Shown one piece after another: positions 44,094 through 52,260 of a stretch of DNA of 64,000 bases. Within the stretch, counting starts at the first letter, position 1; the number at the start of each line of letters is the position of its first letter. A program made the translations under genes and the position numbers. This DNA is from CAXXHQ01 sp963665265 (GTDB lineage: Bacteria; Planctomycetota; Planctomycetia; Pirellulales; Thermoguttaceae). The DNA is taken from the NCBI GenBank assembly GCA_963665265.2, contig OY762224.2, positions 1,922,001 through 1,986,000 on the forward strand, given 5' to 3'. Below the pieces are notes generated by a model. The model ran no database searches. It was not told where the DNA came from and worked only from the letters and a program-made list of their open reading frames with translations.

Positions 44094-45230
44094 TTATTTC
44101 GCCGGTTTGGCGGGCAAATTAACGATTTGCGCGACCATCCATACGACGACGAGGAGGCCGAGCACGAAAACCGCTAAGAACATGACCAACGGTCCCCATT
44201 GAACGGCCGTCAGTTGGTTCAAAACGTCGAAGTATTTTGAAATGTTCACGTTTTGCACGACTTGTCGGCTCGTCGCGTTAATTCCTAGTACAAGGACTTG
44301 CGCCAACGAGATCAACGCCACGAGAGGCAACTTGGCCTTGAACGACTTTTCGGCGAAGATCAGAAGCCACGGGCCGCCCATCGCCACGGCGGTCGCCGCA
44401 GTAAGAAGAACAGTCGGCCAGCGGAACATCGTTTCACGAAGTTCGGTCGTCCACGATCCGAACACGTACCACGATCCGGTCGCGGCGAAGGAAATTAGGG
44501 CCACGGTGTAAACGCGTTTGGCTTTTTTCCACGCCCAGGCGCGGTATTCTTCGGAGGCGTTTCGGTCGAGGACGTAGGCGTCGAAGAGAATCCAGACGGC
44601 CGTCGTACCGAGAGCCAGCGAGAACATGACGAGGAATCGAGGATAGAGCGTGCCGTCGGCGTAGTTGAGTCCGATGCCGAGGACGGCGCCGGCGTGTTGC
44701 GTATTTTGGAACATATCGCTCCAGCGCTCGGCATGGTCCATCAGGCTGATGCCGTTGGAGAAAATAAAGCCGATGACGAAGAATAGCCCGCAGGCGATCC
44801 AACCGGCCGAGCGGCGCCAGGCGGCCAGTTGGCCGTCGTTCGCGCGCAGTCCCCAGGCGTAGGCGTAGATTCCGTAGTAAGCGGGAATCAGAATCACGAT
44901 GATCGAAATCCACGGCCAAGCCATAAGGATCGTGGCCGGATAAAACGATCTGAAATACGCCAACTGAATAAACAACAACGGGACGATGCCGAGATTAATG
45001 CCCATGGCGATGATGATAGGCATTTGCTTCATGAAGCGGTTGGCGAAGCGTTTACCTTGTTCGCAGCCGCGAACGTGAAGGCCCAGGGCGATCATCAAAC
45101 CGGCGAACCAAAGGCTCATCGGAATCGCATGGAGGGTGAAGCCGAGGACTTTGAAGAACTCGACGAACCAAATGGGGGCCGGTATGGCGGTCGCTTCGGT
45201 CGAAGCTTGGAAAAAAGCGTGGGGGTCCAT
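44094..45230 (-). CDS. Cytochrome bd-like second membrane subunit
   Basis: This 378-residue integral membrane protein has about nine hydrophobic segments and starts with FFKVLGFTLHAIPMSLWFAG, a layout similar to the other bd-type subunits. Its start overlaps the stop of the CydA-like gene (TAATG), which marks it as the partner subunit. His residues near the N-terminus and the HAERWSD and NTQHAGAV segments might bind heme or quinone. It is not clearly CydB by sequence memory, so the call rests on topology, size and gene pairing. Expected role: membrane subunit of a quinol-oxidising complex that exchanges electrons with the c-type heme of its neighbour. Confidence 0.68.
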   Translation of the reverse strand: MDPHAFFQASTEATAIPAPIWFVEFFKVLGFTLHAIPMSLWFAGLMIALGLHVRGCEQGKRFANRFMKQMPIIIAMGINLGIVPLLFIQLAYFRSFYPATILMAWPWISIIVILIPAYYGIYAYAWGLRANDGQLAAWRRSAGWIACGLFFVIGFIFSNGISLMDHAERWSDMFQNTQHAGAVLGIGLNYADGTLYPRFLVMFSLALGTTAVWILFDAYVLDRNASEEYRAWAWKKAKRVYTVALISFAATGSWYVFGSWTTELRETMFRWPTVLLTAATAVAMGGPWLLIFAEKSFKAKLPLVALISLAQVLVLGINATSRQVVQNVNISKYFDVLNQLTAVQWGPLVMFLAVFVLGLLVVVWMVAQIVNLPAKPAK

Positions 45231-46627
45231 TATTTCACCTCCGCGTTGTCGAGGCCAAGCCGCATGCCTTCAGGCTTCTTGGGGGCCGTGTAAATTAAGT
45301 AGTCGGTCAAAACTTCGGCCTCTTCATTCGTGCCCGCCCATGCCGGCATGAAGATTTGCGCCTTCTCCAGATGTTTCACCATGTCGAGGACCATTTCTCG
45401 CGGTCGGCCTCGCAACATCTCGCAGGCGGCCGAGTACCCTTGCAGCGAGGCGTGACAATCGTTGCAGTGATATTGGAACATCGTTTCGCCGACTCGAATA
45501 CGATCTTCGGCCGAAAGGGTCAGCAGTTTCGAGGAGGAGATTTTGTCGCCGACGAAAACTTGCGGGAAGTTTTGCTTCATATAGGCGTTCGTCCAGAGGC
45601 CCGATTGCAAATACCCTGCCGCGCGATAGTCTTGCACGTTCTCGGGTAAAATTTGATTGCTTAGGACGACGTTATAGACGACGAACGGTTTGCGGACCGC
45701 CTCGCGAATGAATTCGCCGACGCTAAAGGCGCCGATGCCGAACAAGCACAAGGCGGCGGCGAAACCGGGGGAAAGCCAACTGGGGTTTTTATAGGGTCCA
45801 ATATAGAGCATGGCGAACAGGACGGCGATCATGGCGAGGATTAAGCCCATGAAGACGTTCAAAACGGCGGCCGAAGCGAGGGTCGCTTGCGCCGATTCCG
45901 GCAGGAAAACGAGCCATCCCGCGCCGCCGACGACGATCATCGCCGCGCCGAGGAATCCAGGGCGAGTTGAGCGAGAGGCGATCAAGTCGCGTAAGCGGCC
46001 GTTCTTATCGTCCTTGAGGGTAAGGGAAGCGTGTAGATAGACGTAGAGAGAGCTGAGGAGGATGGCGCCTCCGGTTCGCGCGATGGTCTGGGGGAGAAAT
46101 TGCGGATTGAAAAACGCGGTCCAAAAGTTGCGGTTGTTGGGCCAATCGCCGGGATTGAGCATAAAAGCGGTAATGCCGGTGATCAAAACGAGGCTGATCC
46201 AGGCCGCGACGGCGTAAATCCAACCGAAGATAACATGCGTTTTTTTCGGAAGCCGGTCCCAATAATAGTAGAAAATGAAGGCCGAGACGACTTCGACGAC
46301 GAAGAATACCCATTCGGTCGCCCAACCGAAGACGAAGAGTCGAATGAGCGTTTCGGTGGCTAGGGGGGAAGCAAGCCCGATCGTCCACCAAATTCCGACT
46401 CCGGTAATTGCGCCGAAGGAGACGGTCAGCAGAACGAAGAAGGCCGCATGACGTTTTAAATAGTCGAGGTAAGCGGCGTCGTTTTTGCGACGGGCGTAAG
46501 TGACTTCCGTGGCGAGAAAGATGCCGCCGCCGACGGCGTAGTGGGAAACTAAAATATGAATTACGGAGATTGCCGCGATGAGCATCGGGGCAGTGAGATG
46601 AGGAACGTACCACCAGGGGTAATGCAT
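45230..46627 (-). CDS. Cytochrome bd subunit I-like protein with fused cytochrome c domain
   Basis: The 465-residue product has two parts. The membrane part (about 1-330) resembles CydA: H24 in VIHILVSHYAVGG corresponds to the high-spin heme ligand region, E105 and E112 in ATEWVFFVVEVVSAF match the conserved Glu pair, and WDRLPKKTH follows as in CydA. The Q-loop of true bd oxidases is not obvious. The C-terminal part (about 370-450) is a monoheme cytochrome c with C388-ND-C391-H392 and likely axial M427 in IFMPAW. A fused c heme is not found in canonical bd oxidases and suggests electron exchange with periplasmic carriers. No signal peptide precedes it; the c domain would face the periplasm after the last TM. 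Confidence 0.85.
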   Translation of the reverse strand: MHYPWWYVPHLTAPMLIAAISVIHILVSHYAVGGGIFLATEVTYARRKNDAAYLDYLKRHAAFFVLLTVSFGAITGVGIWWTIGLASPLATETLIRLFVFGWATEWVFFVVEVVSAFIFYYYWDRLPKKTHVIFGWIYAVAAWISLVLITGITAFMLNPGDWPNNRNFWTAFFNPQFLPQTIARTGGAILLSSLYVYLHASLTLKDDKNGRLRDLIASRSTRPGFLGAAMIVVGGAGWLVFLPESAQATLASAAVLNVFMGLILAMIAVLFAMLYIGPYKNPSWLSPGFAAALCLFGIGAFSVGEFIREAVRKPFVVYNVVLSNQILPENVQDYRAAGYLQSGLWTNAYMKQNFPQVFVGDKISSSKLLTLSAEDRIRVGETMFQYHCNDCHASLQGYSAACEMLRGRPREMVLDMVKHLEKAQIFMPAWAGTNEEAEVLTDYLIYTAPKKPEGMRLGLDNAEVK

Positions 46628-46698
46628 GGCGCAAGGCCTCCAGGGAAAAGAACGGAAATTGTCGCGGTCGGAGGCTCGCGGCGGCTATTCGCGGAGGT

Positions 46699-46911
46699 TT
46701 ACTTCTTCGCAGACTCCGCCTGGCAAGGCCGCAAACCGAGCTTAGCCAATAACCATACCATCGGACACCAATTTGTAAAGCCTGACTGTAATAAATTCGC
46801 ACCGGCAAAAATCGTTAAAAATAGCCAATAGGGGCTAACAAAATGCGCCAGTGCGACGCTCGCCAGAATGACGATTCCGGCAATCGTTCGGAGTCCGCGC
46901 TCGATGGTCAT
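46699..46911 (-). CDS. DUF2892 (YgaP-like) small membrane protein
   Basis: This 70-residue inner-membrane protein starts MTIERGLRTIAGIVILAS, has two TM hairpins and the family motif LLQSGFTNWCPM with C49, plus a second Cys (C63). ATG 46911 is chosen because the family starts there; the longer frame upstream is non-conserved. DUF2892 domains occur fused to or near rhodaneses and thiol/sulfur genes. It lies between the bd-like genes and a Cys-containing small membrane protein, suggesting a thiol or metal role at the membrane. Confidence 0.85.
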   Translation of the reverse strand: MTIERGLRTIAGIVILASVALAHFVSPYWLFLTIFAGANLLQSGFTNWCPMVWLLAKLGLRPCQAESAKK

Positions 46912-46957
46912 GATAGACCCTTTGGGATTGGATGGAGTGAATCGCATGTGAAACTGG

Positions 46958-47206
46958 CTATTTTTTCGCCGCATTTACGTCTTGCGGCATAGCGGCTTCG
47001 GGCTTCTCTTGCGTGATTTTTTCAACGGTCGTTTCCGCCGGCTGTTTGGCTGAAGAAAGCGGGCAGCATGAGGTTTGGCTTTGTCGGTTCTGGCCGCAGG
47101 AGCCAGACATACAGGTCGAAATGCCGAAGGCCGGGAGAATCCAGCGATTGAGCGCGATCCAAACAAATAAAAACGCGAAAATAAAAGCGATTTCTTTCCA
47201 ATTCAT
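46958..47206 (-). CDS. Small single-pass membrane protein with Cys motifs
   Basis: This 82-residue protein has one N-terminal TM segment (about 6-28), followed by TCMSGSCGQ (C32, C37), then SCCPL (C47, C48), and a polar Lys/Glu/Ala tail. The start is secure: GAGG is 7 nt before ATG 47206. The Cys pairs could bind a metal or shuttle disulfides. It is not recognised as a named family, though similar short proteins accompany DUF2892 genes in my recollection. It is 46 nt upstream of the DUF2892 gene and probably co-transcribed. Confidence 0.7.
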   Translation of the reverse strand: MNWKEIAFIFAFLFVWIALNRWILPAFGISTCMSGSCGQNRQSQTSCCPLSSAKQPAETTVEKITQEKPEAAMPQDVNAAKK

Positions 47207-47299
47207 TTTGAGGCCTCACCGTTAGATTGAATAATTTCGGTCGGCAAGACGCAAATCAGCAAGCGGTTGCGCTGATTAAGCCGGAATTAAGTCGCTTCG

Positions 47300-47557
47300 C
47301 TATTCCGAAACGGACGATTGGGGGAATTTCTGTTTCCACCGTTCGCGGAGCAACTGATTGAGCTGGGAGTGAACTTCGGGGGGGAGCTCCATCAACTCGC
47401 CGGCTTTGTACAACGCAATCGTCTTGCGCACGTTATCGACGACCACCTGGCAAGGATTGCAATCGGCCAAATGCTTCTCCAGCGTCTTGCAGATCGCCAA
47501 GCCTCGCTCGCCGTCCACATATTCATTTAACGCTTGTAGAAGTTCTTCGCATTTCAT
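47300..47557 (-). CDS. Zinc-finger (zf-HC2) anti-sigma-like protein
   Basis: This 85-residue soluble protein has the anti-sigma zinc-binding set H29-x3-C33-x2-C36 with an N-terminal Cys (C3). It begins MKCEELLQALNEYVDGE, very typical of ZAS-domain anti-sigma factors. It lacks a TM segment and no ECF sigma factor gene is adjacent, so it is an orphan. It is first of the minus-strand run that includes the small membrane proteins and the bd-like genes, so it may be a redox-responsive regulator of them (inference): ZAS zinc sites often release the sigma factor upon thiol oxidation. Confidence 0.85.
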   Translation of the reverse strand: MKCEELLQALNEYVDGERGLAICKTLEKHLADCNPCQVVVDNVRKTIALYKAGELMELPPEVHSQLNQLLRERWKQKFPQSSVSE

Positions 47558-47852
47558 GGCCGTCGCCTTTCCTCGCCCTGTATGTTTCGATGCCGGTTGA
47601 ACTGGAAAAGTTACAGAAGGACATTATGGCCGAAGGGCGGGAAAAAGACAATTGGCGGAAAGCTTTGGCAGGAAAGCGGTTATGGGAGCGGTAAGGCGAG
47701 AGTTTGGCCAAGCTATGGGGGGAATATTCTGGACTGTAAGTGAAAAAAGTGGCCTTTTCGCGGTCGTCGATTCTAGGTACGATTCGCCGCCAATTTCCCT
47801 GTTGGCGTAATTTGCCTGAAACTAGACGGGCGTTCGTTTTTTCGCGGGAACA

Positions 47853-49289
47853 ATGGATATGGGTAATTCGCACTCTCAAGAGTATCAGACCGTCGAGATT
47901 CCGGATCAAGGACACGCGCATGCGCCGGAAAAACCGGAGCGTCGTTCTCGAAAAAAGCCGGGAATGGGCAAAGAAGTGAAAATCGGGCTCACGGTCATTC
48001 TCCTCCTGATAATTACTTTGGGCGCCGTTGTGGTAAATCGTCTGCGAGGGGCCGGGGCTTCCGCGCAAAACGAATCCGTAGCGTCGTCGAGCGACGGAAC
48101 CGCGACTGCGGATTCCGGTTCGGCCGAAACGCAAGACGCCGGAAGCGCTTCGCATACGGCGGGCGCGTTGGCGGCGGCTCCGAAAGTAGTTTCGGCGACT
48201 CCCGCTTCGTCCGCTTCGCCGAAACCGCCTGTATCGGACGACGAGCTTTGGGGGAAGACGAGCGAAAGCAAAAAAACGAGAGATGAAGGTTTGGCTTCCG
48301 CTTCATCGGCGGGGCCGTCGCAGTCTTATATGCCTGCGCGACGATCGCATGAGCCTTCGTCGGGCGATCGGTATGCTCGCGCGTCGTCGAAGCCGGCGGA
48401 AAACACGGCGAAGCAGCCCGACCCGTTCGGCATTCCGGACGCCAAGGGAGAGGTGAGCAGCGATAGCGTTCCGACGCAAGCGGTAGAAACGCCACCCGCC
48501 CCAGCTCCGATTTTGGACGATGCGCCGAGCGCTGCGCCGGAGCCGAGCAATCGGTACGCGGCTCGTTATTCGGAAGAAGGGGCGTCGAGTCGCTATCAGG
48601 CGCCTGAGCCGCCCGCTCGGCCGAGTTACCGTGACGAGATGAATACAAACCGATACGGTTCGAGCGATGCGAGCGGCAATCGGCGAGGTCGAGACCCACA
48701 TGACGTCAACCAACATTACGGAGCGCCGTCGCGCGATAGTTATCCGGGCAGAAGTTCGCAAGCGCCGCGAACGGTAGGCAATTACGGCGGCCCGCGTGAG
48801 GACGGGACCTATGTGAGCGCGCCGAACGACAGCTATTGGACGATTGCCGAGCGAACCTACGGCAGCGGCGCCTATTTCAAAGCTTTATTGGAGTACAACC
48901 GCGACCACGGCGTTTCGGAAGAGCAATTGAAGATCGGCACGAAGATCAAGACTCCGTCGCTGGTCGAGTTGGAGAAGCGTTATCCGCAGCTTTGTCCGAA
49001 AAGCGACCGCGTTGCAGTGATGAAGAATCGAATGACGACGGTCAGCACGCGAGTGGGGGCCGGAAACGAAAAAACTTACGTCGTGGTCGAAGGGGACTCG
49101 CTCTTCGACATTGCGAGAAGCGAGCTTGGCAAGGCCTCGCGATGGGTGGAGATATATGAATTGAATCGCGACGCGTTGGGGAAGGATTTTGATTACTTGC
49201 CTCCCGGCACGAAGCTGATTTTGCCCGGCGCCGCGTCTAGCAGCGCGGATCCGGTAACGCGCCGTCCTGGCGCGACGTACCAACGGTAG
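47853..49289 (+). CDS. Membrane-anchored LysM protein
   Basis: The 478-residue product has a short basic cytoplasmic N-terminus, one TM helix (about 43-62) and a long low-complexity periplasmic linker rich in Ser, Ala, Pro and Arg/Tyr. Two C-terminal LysM-type modules follow: VSAPNDSYWTIAERTYGS... to KIGTKIKTP, and KTYVVVEGDSLFDIARSELG... to LPPGTKLILPG. LysM binds N-acetylglucosamine glycans, so it probably anchors to peptidoglycan or a related wall polymer. ATG 47853 and ATG 47859 are both possible. It precedes an envelope gene block (ompH, lpxC, lpxA). The tail TRRPGATYQR is basic. Confidence 0.83.
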   Translation: MDMGNSHSQEYQTVEIPDQGHAHAPEKPERRSRKKPGMGKEVKIGLTVILLLIITLGAVVVNRLRGAGASAQNESVASSSDGTATADSGSAETQDAGSASHTAGALAAAPKVVSATPASSASPKPPVSDDELWGKTSESKKTRDEGLASASSAGPSQSYMPARRSHEPSSGDRYARASSKPAENTAKQPDPFGIPDAKGEVSSDSVPTQAVETPPAPAPILDDAPSAAPEPSNRYAARYSEEGASSRYQAPEPPARPSYRDEMNTNRYGSSDASGNRRGRDPHDVNQHYGAPSRDSYPGRSSQAPRTVGNYGGPREDGTYVSAPNDSYWTIAERTYGSGAYFKALLEYNRDHGVSEEQLKIGTKIKTPSLVELEKRYPQLCPKSDRVAVMKNRMTTVSTRVGAGNEKTYVVVEGDSLFDIARSELGKASRWVEIYELNRDALGKDFDYLPPGTKLILPGAASSSADPVTRRPGATYQR

Positions 49290-49567
49290 GCGAGCGGCGC
49301 GAAAAATCGTCGAATGTCGTCGAAGGACGTGAATAGGAAGAAAAACGTGATGCGCGGCGGAAGCCTAATGCGTTGTCGGGTATGTGGTTACGGATGAATC
49401 GTCCGTTGCGGAATCTGGCCTTTACCTAAAACGCGTTAGTCGGCAAAATACCGCCTCGCTGAGCGCAGTATGTCGATTTGGCCCAAAAATATGTAGTCGG
49501 GGCGTTTCTTCGTAGGAAGAGCGCTGAATCACGGAAGACCGACGCAACACAGCAAGGAGCGCTGAAC

Positions 49568-50239
49568 GTGAAGAAAATTTCTGTCTTATCAGTAGCGGTA
49601 ATCGGGCTGGCTCTAAGCTTAGCCGTTTCGCAGGCGTCGGCGCAAGCGCCGGTACGTCAACCTGCTCCGGCGGCGGGCGCCGGTCGAGTCGCTTTGCTCG
49701 ACGTTAGCTACATTTTCAAGAATCACGCCCGATTCAAGGCGATGATGGACGAAATGAAGAACAACGTTGACGCGGCGGAGCGCGACGTGAAGGCGGAAGA
49801 CGGCCGCATTCAAAAGCTTGCCGAGAAGATGCAGGACTATCGTCCGGGCACTCCTGAGTACAAGCAAGCGGAGAGCGACATCGCGAAGAGCCGCGCCGAC
49901 TTGAGCATCAAGGTTCAGTTGCAGCGCAAGGACTTCTTGCTGCAAGAAGCGAAGATCTACCACACCGTTTACCAAGATATCGAAAAAGAAGTCGCGTTCT
50001 ACTGCCAGAACAACGGCATCGACGTCGTCTATCGCTTTAACGGCGATCCGGCCGACATCGAAAAGCCGGAATCGGTTTTGAGCTACATTAACAAGCCGGT
50101 GGTCTATTACGAAAAGAATCGCGACATCACGCCGTTTATTCTCGATTCGCTGAATCGCAACGGCAACATGGGCACGGCTAACCGACGCGCCGCCCCGCCG
50201 ACCGGCGGGCAAGGCCAATACGGCATGCCTCCTCGCTAA
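49568..50239 (+). CDS. OmpH/Skp-like periplasmic chaperone
   Basis: This 223-residue protein has a signal peptide (MKKISVLSVAVIGLALSLAVSQASAQ), a core starting RVALLDVSYIFKNHARFKAMM, and a long coiled-coil (about 60-150) as in Skp, which holds unfolded outer-membrane proteins in the periplasm. GTG 49568 is taken as start because the signal peptide begins there and an AAGGAG lies about 10 nt upstream; the longer open frame adds a non-secretory leader. The C-terminal tail is Gly/Pro/Arg-rich. It precedes lpxC and lpxA, the usual company of skp genes in diderms. Confidence 0.88.
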   Translation: MKKISVLSVAVIGLALSLAVSQASAQAPVRQPAPAAGAGRVALLDVSYIFKNHARFKAMMDEMKNNVDAAERDVKAEDGRIQKLAEKMQDYRPGTPEYKQAESDIAKSRADLSIKVQLQRKDFLLQEAKIYHTVYQDIEKEVAFYCQNNGIDVVYRFNGDPADIEKPESVLSYINKPVVYYEKNRDITPFILDSLNRNGNMGTANRRAAPPTGGQGQYGMPPR

Positions 50240-50323
50240 CGGCGGTTATTTTCGGATCGCAGTCGCCATGGAAGGCGACGGCGAAGGATTACGCCGACGA
50301 TGGGCCGATGATAAGACGAAAAA

Positions 50324-50356
50324 CGGACGGATTCGCGCTAGTCGCGAATTCGTCCG
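50324..50356 (+). terminator. Strong hairpin after ompH, possible terminator
   Basis: A 14-bp stem with one G-T pair (50324-50337 with 50343-50356, loop CTAGT) lies 85 nt past ompH. There is no immediate T-run, although TTTTTCGTTTT occurs about 20 nt later. It may be a weak terminator or a processing/regulatory hairpin. Confidence 0.4.
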
Positions 50357-50433
50357 GCGCTCCTAAGCGAGGGAATTTTTCGTTTTCGGCGTCGCCGGTC
50401 ACGAAATCAAGTCAAGGATGACGAGCTTCTCTG

Positions 50434-51309
50434 ATGATTCCATTTCGTAAGCAGCGTACATTGGCCGCAACGGCGTCGATTTCGGGCGTCGGATATTGGA
50501 GCGGTCGCGAAACACGCGTTGAATTTCGTCCCGCCGCGGAAAACACGGGCGTGGTCTTCGTTCGCCGCGATCTACCGGGGCGTCCTCGCATTCCCGGAAA
50601 AGTAGCGTCACGCATTGAGATTCCGCTTCGCACGGCGTTGGCGGTCGGCGACGCATCGGTCGAAATGATCGAACATATGATGGCCGCGTTGGCCGGCATG
50701 CAAATCGACAACTGCGAAATTTGGGTCGACGCTCAGGAAATGCCCGCCTGCGACGGCTCGAGCTTACCGTTCGTCGAAGTATTGGATGCGGCGGGGGTCG
50801 TCGAGCAGTCGGCTCCGCGCGAACGCATTATCATCGACCGCGTCATTCGTCGCGGCTCCGGCGAAAGCTGGATTGAAGCGCGACCGTGCTGCTCGGGCAA
50901 ACTCATTATCCAGTACGAGTTGGACTACGGTTCGGGAAGTCCGATCGGTCGTCAATCGTTGGAAATTTCGCTATCGCCCCGGCATTTTCGGAAAAATCTC
51001 GCGCCGAGTCGAACGTTCCTCACCGAAACGGAAGCGCACGCGTTGCAAGCGCAAGGGCTCGGCGTGAACGCCACGGCGAAGGATCTGCTCGTCTTCGGTT
51101 CGCAAGGGCTGATCGACAATCAATTGCGTTTTCCGGACGAATGCGTGCGTCACAAAATGGTCGATATGGTGGGCGATCTTTCGTTGGCCGGTTGCGATCT
51201 GATCGGGCGCATCGTCGCCTCACGCAGCGGACACCGATTGAACGCGGAATTAGTTCGCGCGATCGTGGCGGAATTCGGCGAAGAAGCCGAGACTCGGCGT
51301 TGCGCTTGA
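50434..51309 (+). CDS. lpxC: UDP-3-O-acyl-N-acetylglucosamine deacetylase
   Basis: This zinc enzyme commits UDP-GlcNAc to lipid A. The 291 residues contain H81 in IEHMMAAL, H240 and D244 in RHKMVDMVGDL as metal ligands, and H267 in SGHRLN as catalytic His. ACDGSSLPF and PSRTF are also conserved. Many planctomycetes and chlorobi have an LpxC-FabZ fusion; here no FabZ part is attached. It is followed directly by lpxA (43-nt gap), then by a Gfo/Idh oxidoreductase, all probably one operon. Confidence 0.95.
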   Translation: MIPFRKQRTLAATASISGVGYWSGRETRVEFRPAAENTGVVFVRRDLPGRPRIPGKVASRIEIPLRTALAVGDASVEMIEHMMAALAGMQIDNCEIWVDAQEMPACDGSSLPFVEVLDAAGVVEQSAPRERIIIDRVIRRGSGESWIEARPCCSGKLIIQYELDYGSGSPIGRQSLEISLSPRHFRKNLAPSRTFLTETEAHALQAQGLGVNATAKDLLVFGSQGLIDNQLRFPDECVRHKMVDMVGDLSLAGCDLIGRIVASRSGHRLNAELVRAIVAEFGEEAETRRCA

Positions 51310-51352
51310 ATTACCGATTCAGGATCGTACACCGTTTTTGGGAGTCGCATTG

Positions 51353-52159
51353 ATGAGCGTGCAAATTTCCGATAGAGCGACGGTTGATCCGCGGGCGCAA
51401 ATCGCCGAAGGCGTCGTCGTCGGGCCGTATTGCGTCATCGGACCTGACGTAGCGATCGGCGAGAACACGATACTCGACAACAACGTCACCGTCGTCGGAC
51501 GCGTGACGATCGGAAAGAACAATCGCTTTCATGCGGGAGCGGTCATCGGCGGCGAACCGCAAGACGTGAGCTATTGCGGCGGCGACACCGCCGTCGAGAT
51601 CGGCGATCGCAACGTCATTCGCGAATGCGTCACGATTAGCCGGGCCTCGGAAAAAGAGGACGGCGTGACGCGTATCGGCAACGATAACTTCTTCATGGCT
51701 TGCTCGCACATCGCGCACGATTGCCGCATCGGCGATCACGTTACGATCGCCAATAACACGCTTTTGGCGGGTCACGTTCACATCCGCGACTTCGCCTCGC
51801 TTTCCGGGCAAGTAGCCGTACATCAGTTCGTGACCATTGAAGCTTATAGCTTTGTGGCCGGTTGCAGCGCGGTCCGTCACGACGTTCCGCCGTACATGCT
51901 GGTCGAAGGATTTCCGGCTCGTCCGCGTTGCGTGAATATCGTCGGATTGAAACGACATGATTTCCCGTCGCAAGTCATTCAAGCTTTGGCCGAGGCGCAC
52001 AAACTATTGTTCCGCGCGAAAGTCGGCTTGGACAACGCTTGGGAAATATTACGAAACAACGGATCGCTCGTTCCGCAAGTAAACCACTTGCTGAACTTCG
52101 TTCAAGGACAGCATGAAGGGCTGCATGGTCGATCGAGGGAGCATCGAGCCGCGGCGTAA
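51353..52159 (+). CDS. lpxA: UDP-GlcNAc (or GlcNAc3N) acyltransferase
   Basis: The first enzyme of lipid A synthesis, with about 268 residues. It is a left-handed beta-helix with hexapeptide repeats (VVVGPYCVIGPDVAIGENT, NNVTVVGRVTIGKNN), ACSHIAHDCRIG with the catalytic His, GHVHIRDFASLSGQVAVHQF and a helical C-terminal domain ending with a basic tail. ATG 51353 has GGAG upstream. Because a Gfo/Idh gene follows, it could act on the 3-amino sugar UDP-GlcNAc3N, as in organisms with GnnA/GnnB; this is inference. Confidence 0.95.
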   Translation: MSVQISDRATVDPRAQIAEGVVVGPYCVIGPDVAIGENTILDNNVTVVGRVTIGKNNRFHAGAVIGGEPQDVSYCGGDTAVEIGDRNVIRECVTISRASEKEDGVTRIGNDNFFMACSHIAHDCRIGDHVTIANNTLLAGHVHIRDFASLSGQVAVHQFVTIEAYSFVAGCSAVRHDVPPYMLVEGFPARPRCVNIVGLKRHDFPSQVIQALAEAHKLLFRAKVGLDNAWEILRNNGSLVPQVNHLLNFVQGQHEGLHGRSREHRAAA

Positions 52160-52260
52160 TAAGCCGAGGGCAATGATGAAAAACTATTGCTCGTTTGCCT
52201 TGCGCCGACGACATGCTGCGTTAGTTGCGAATGCACGAAACAATTATTGGAGCGAAAAAT

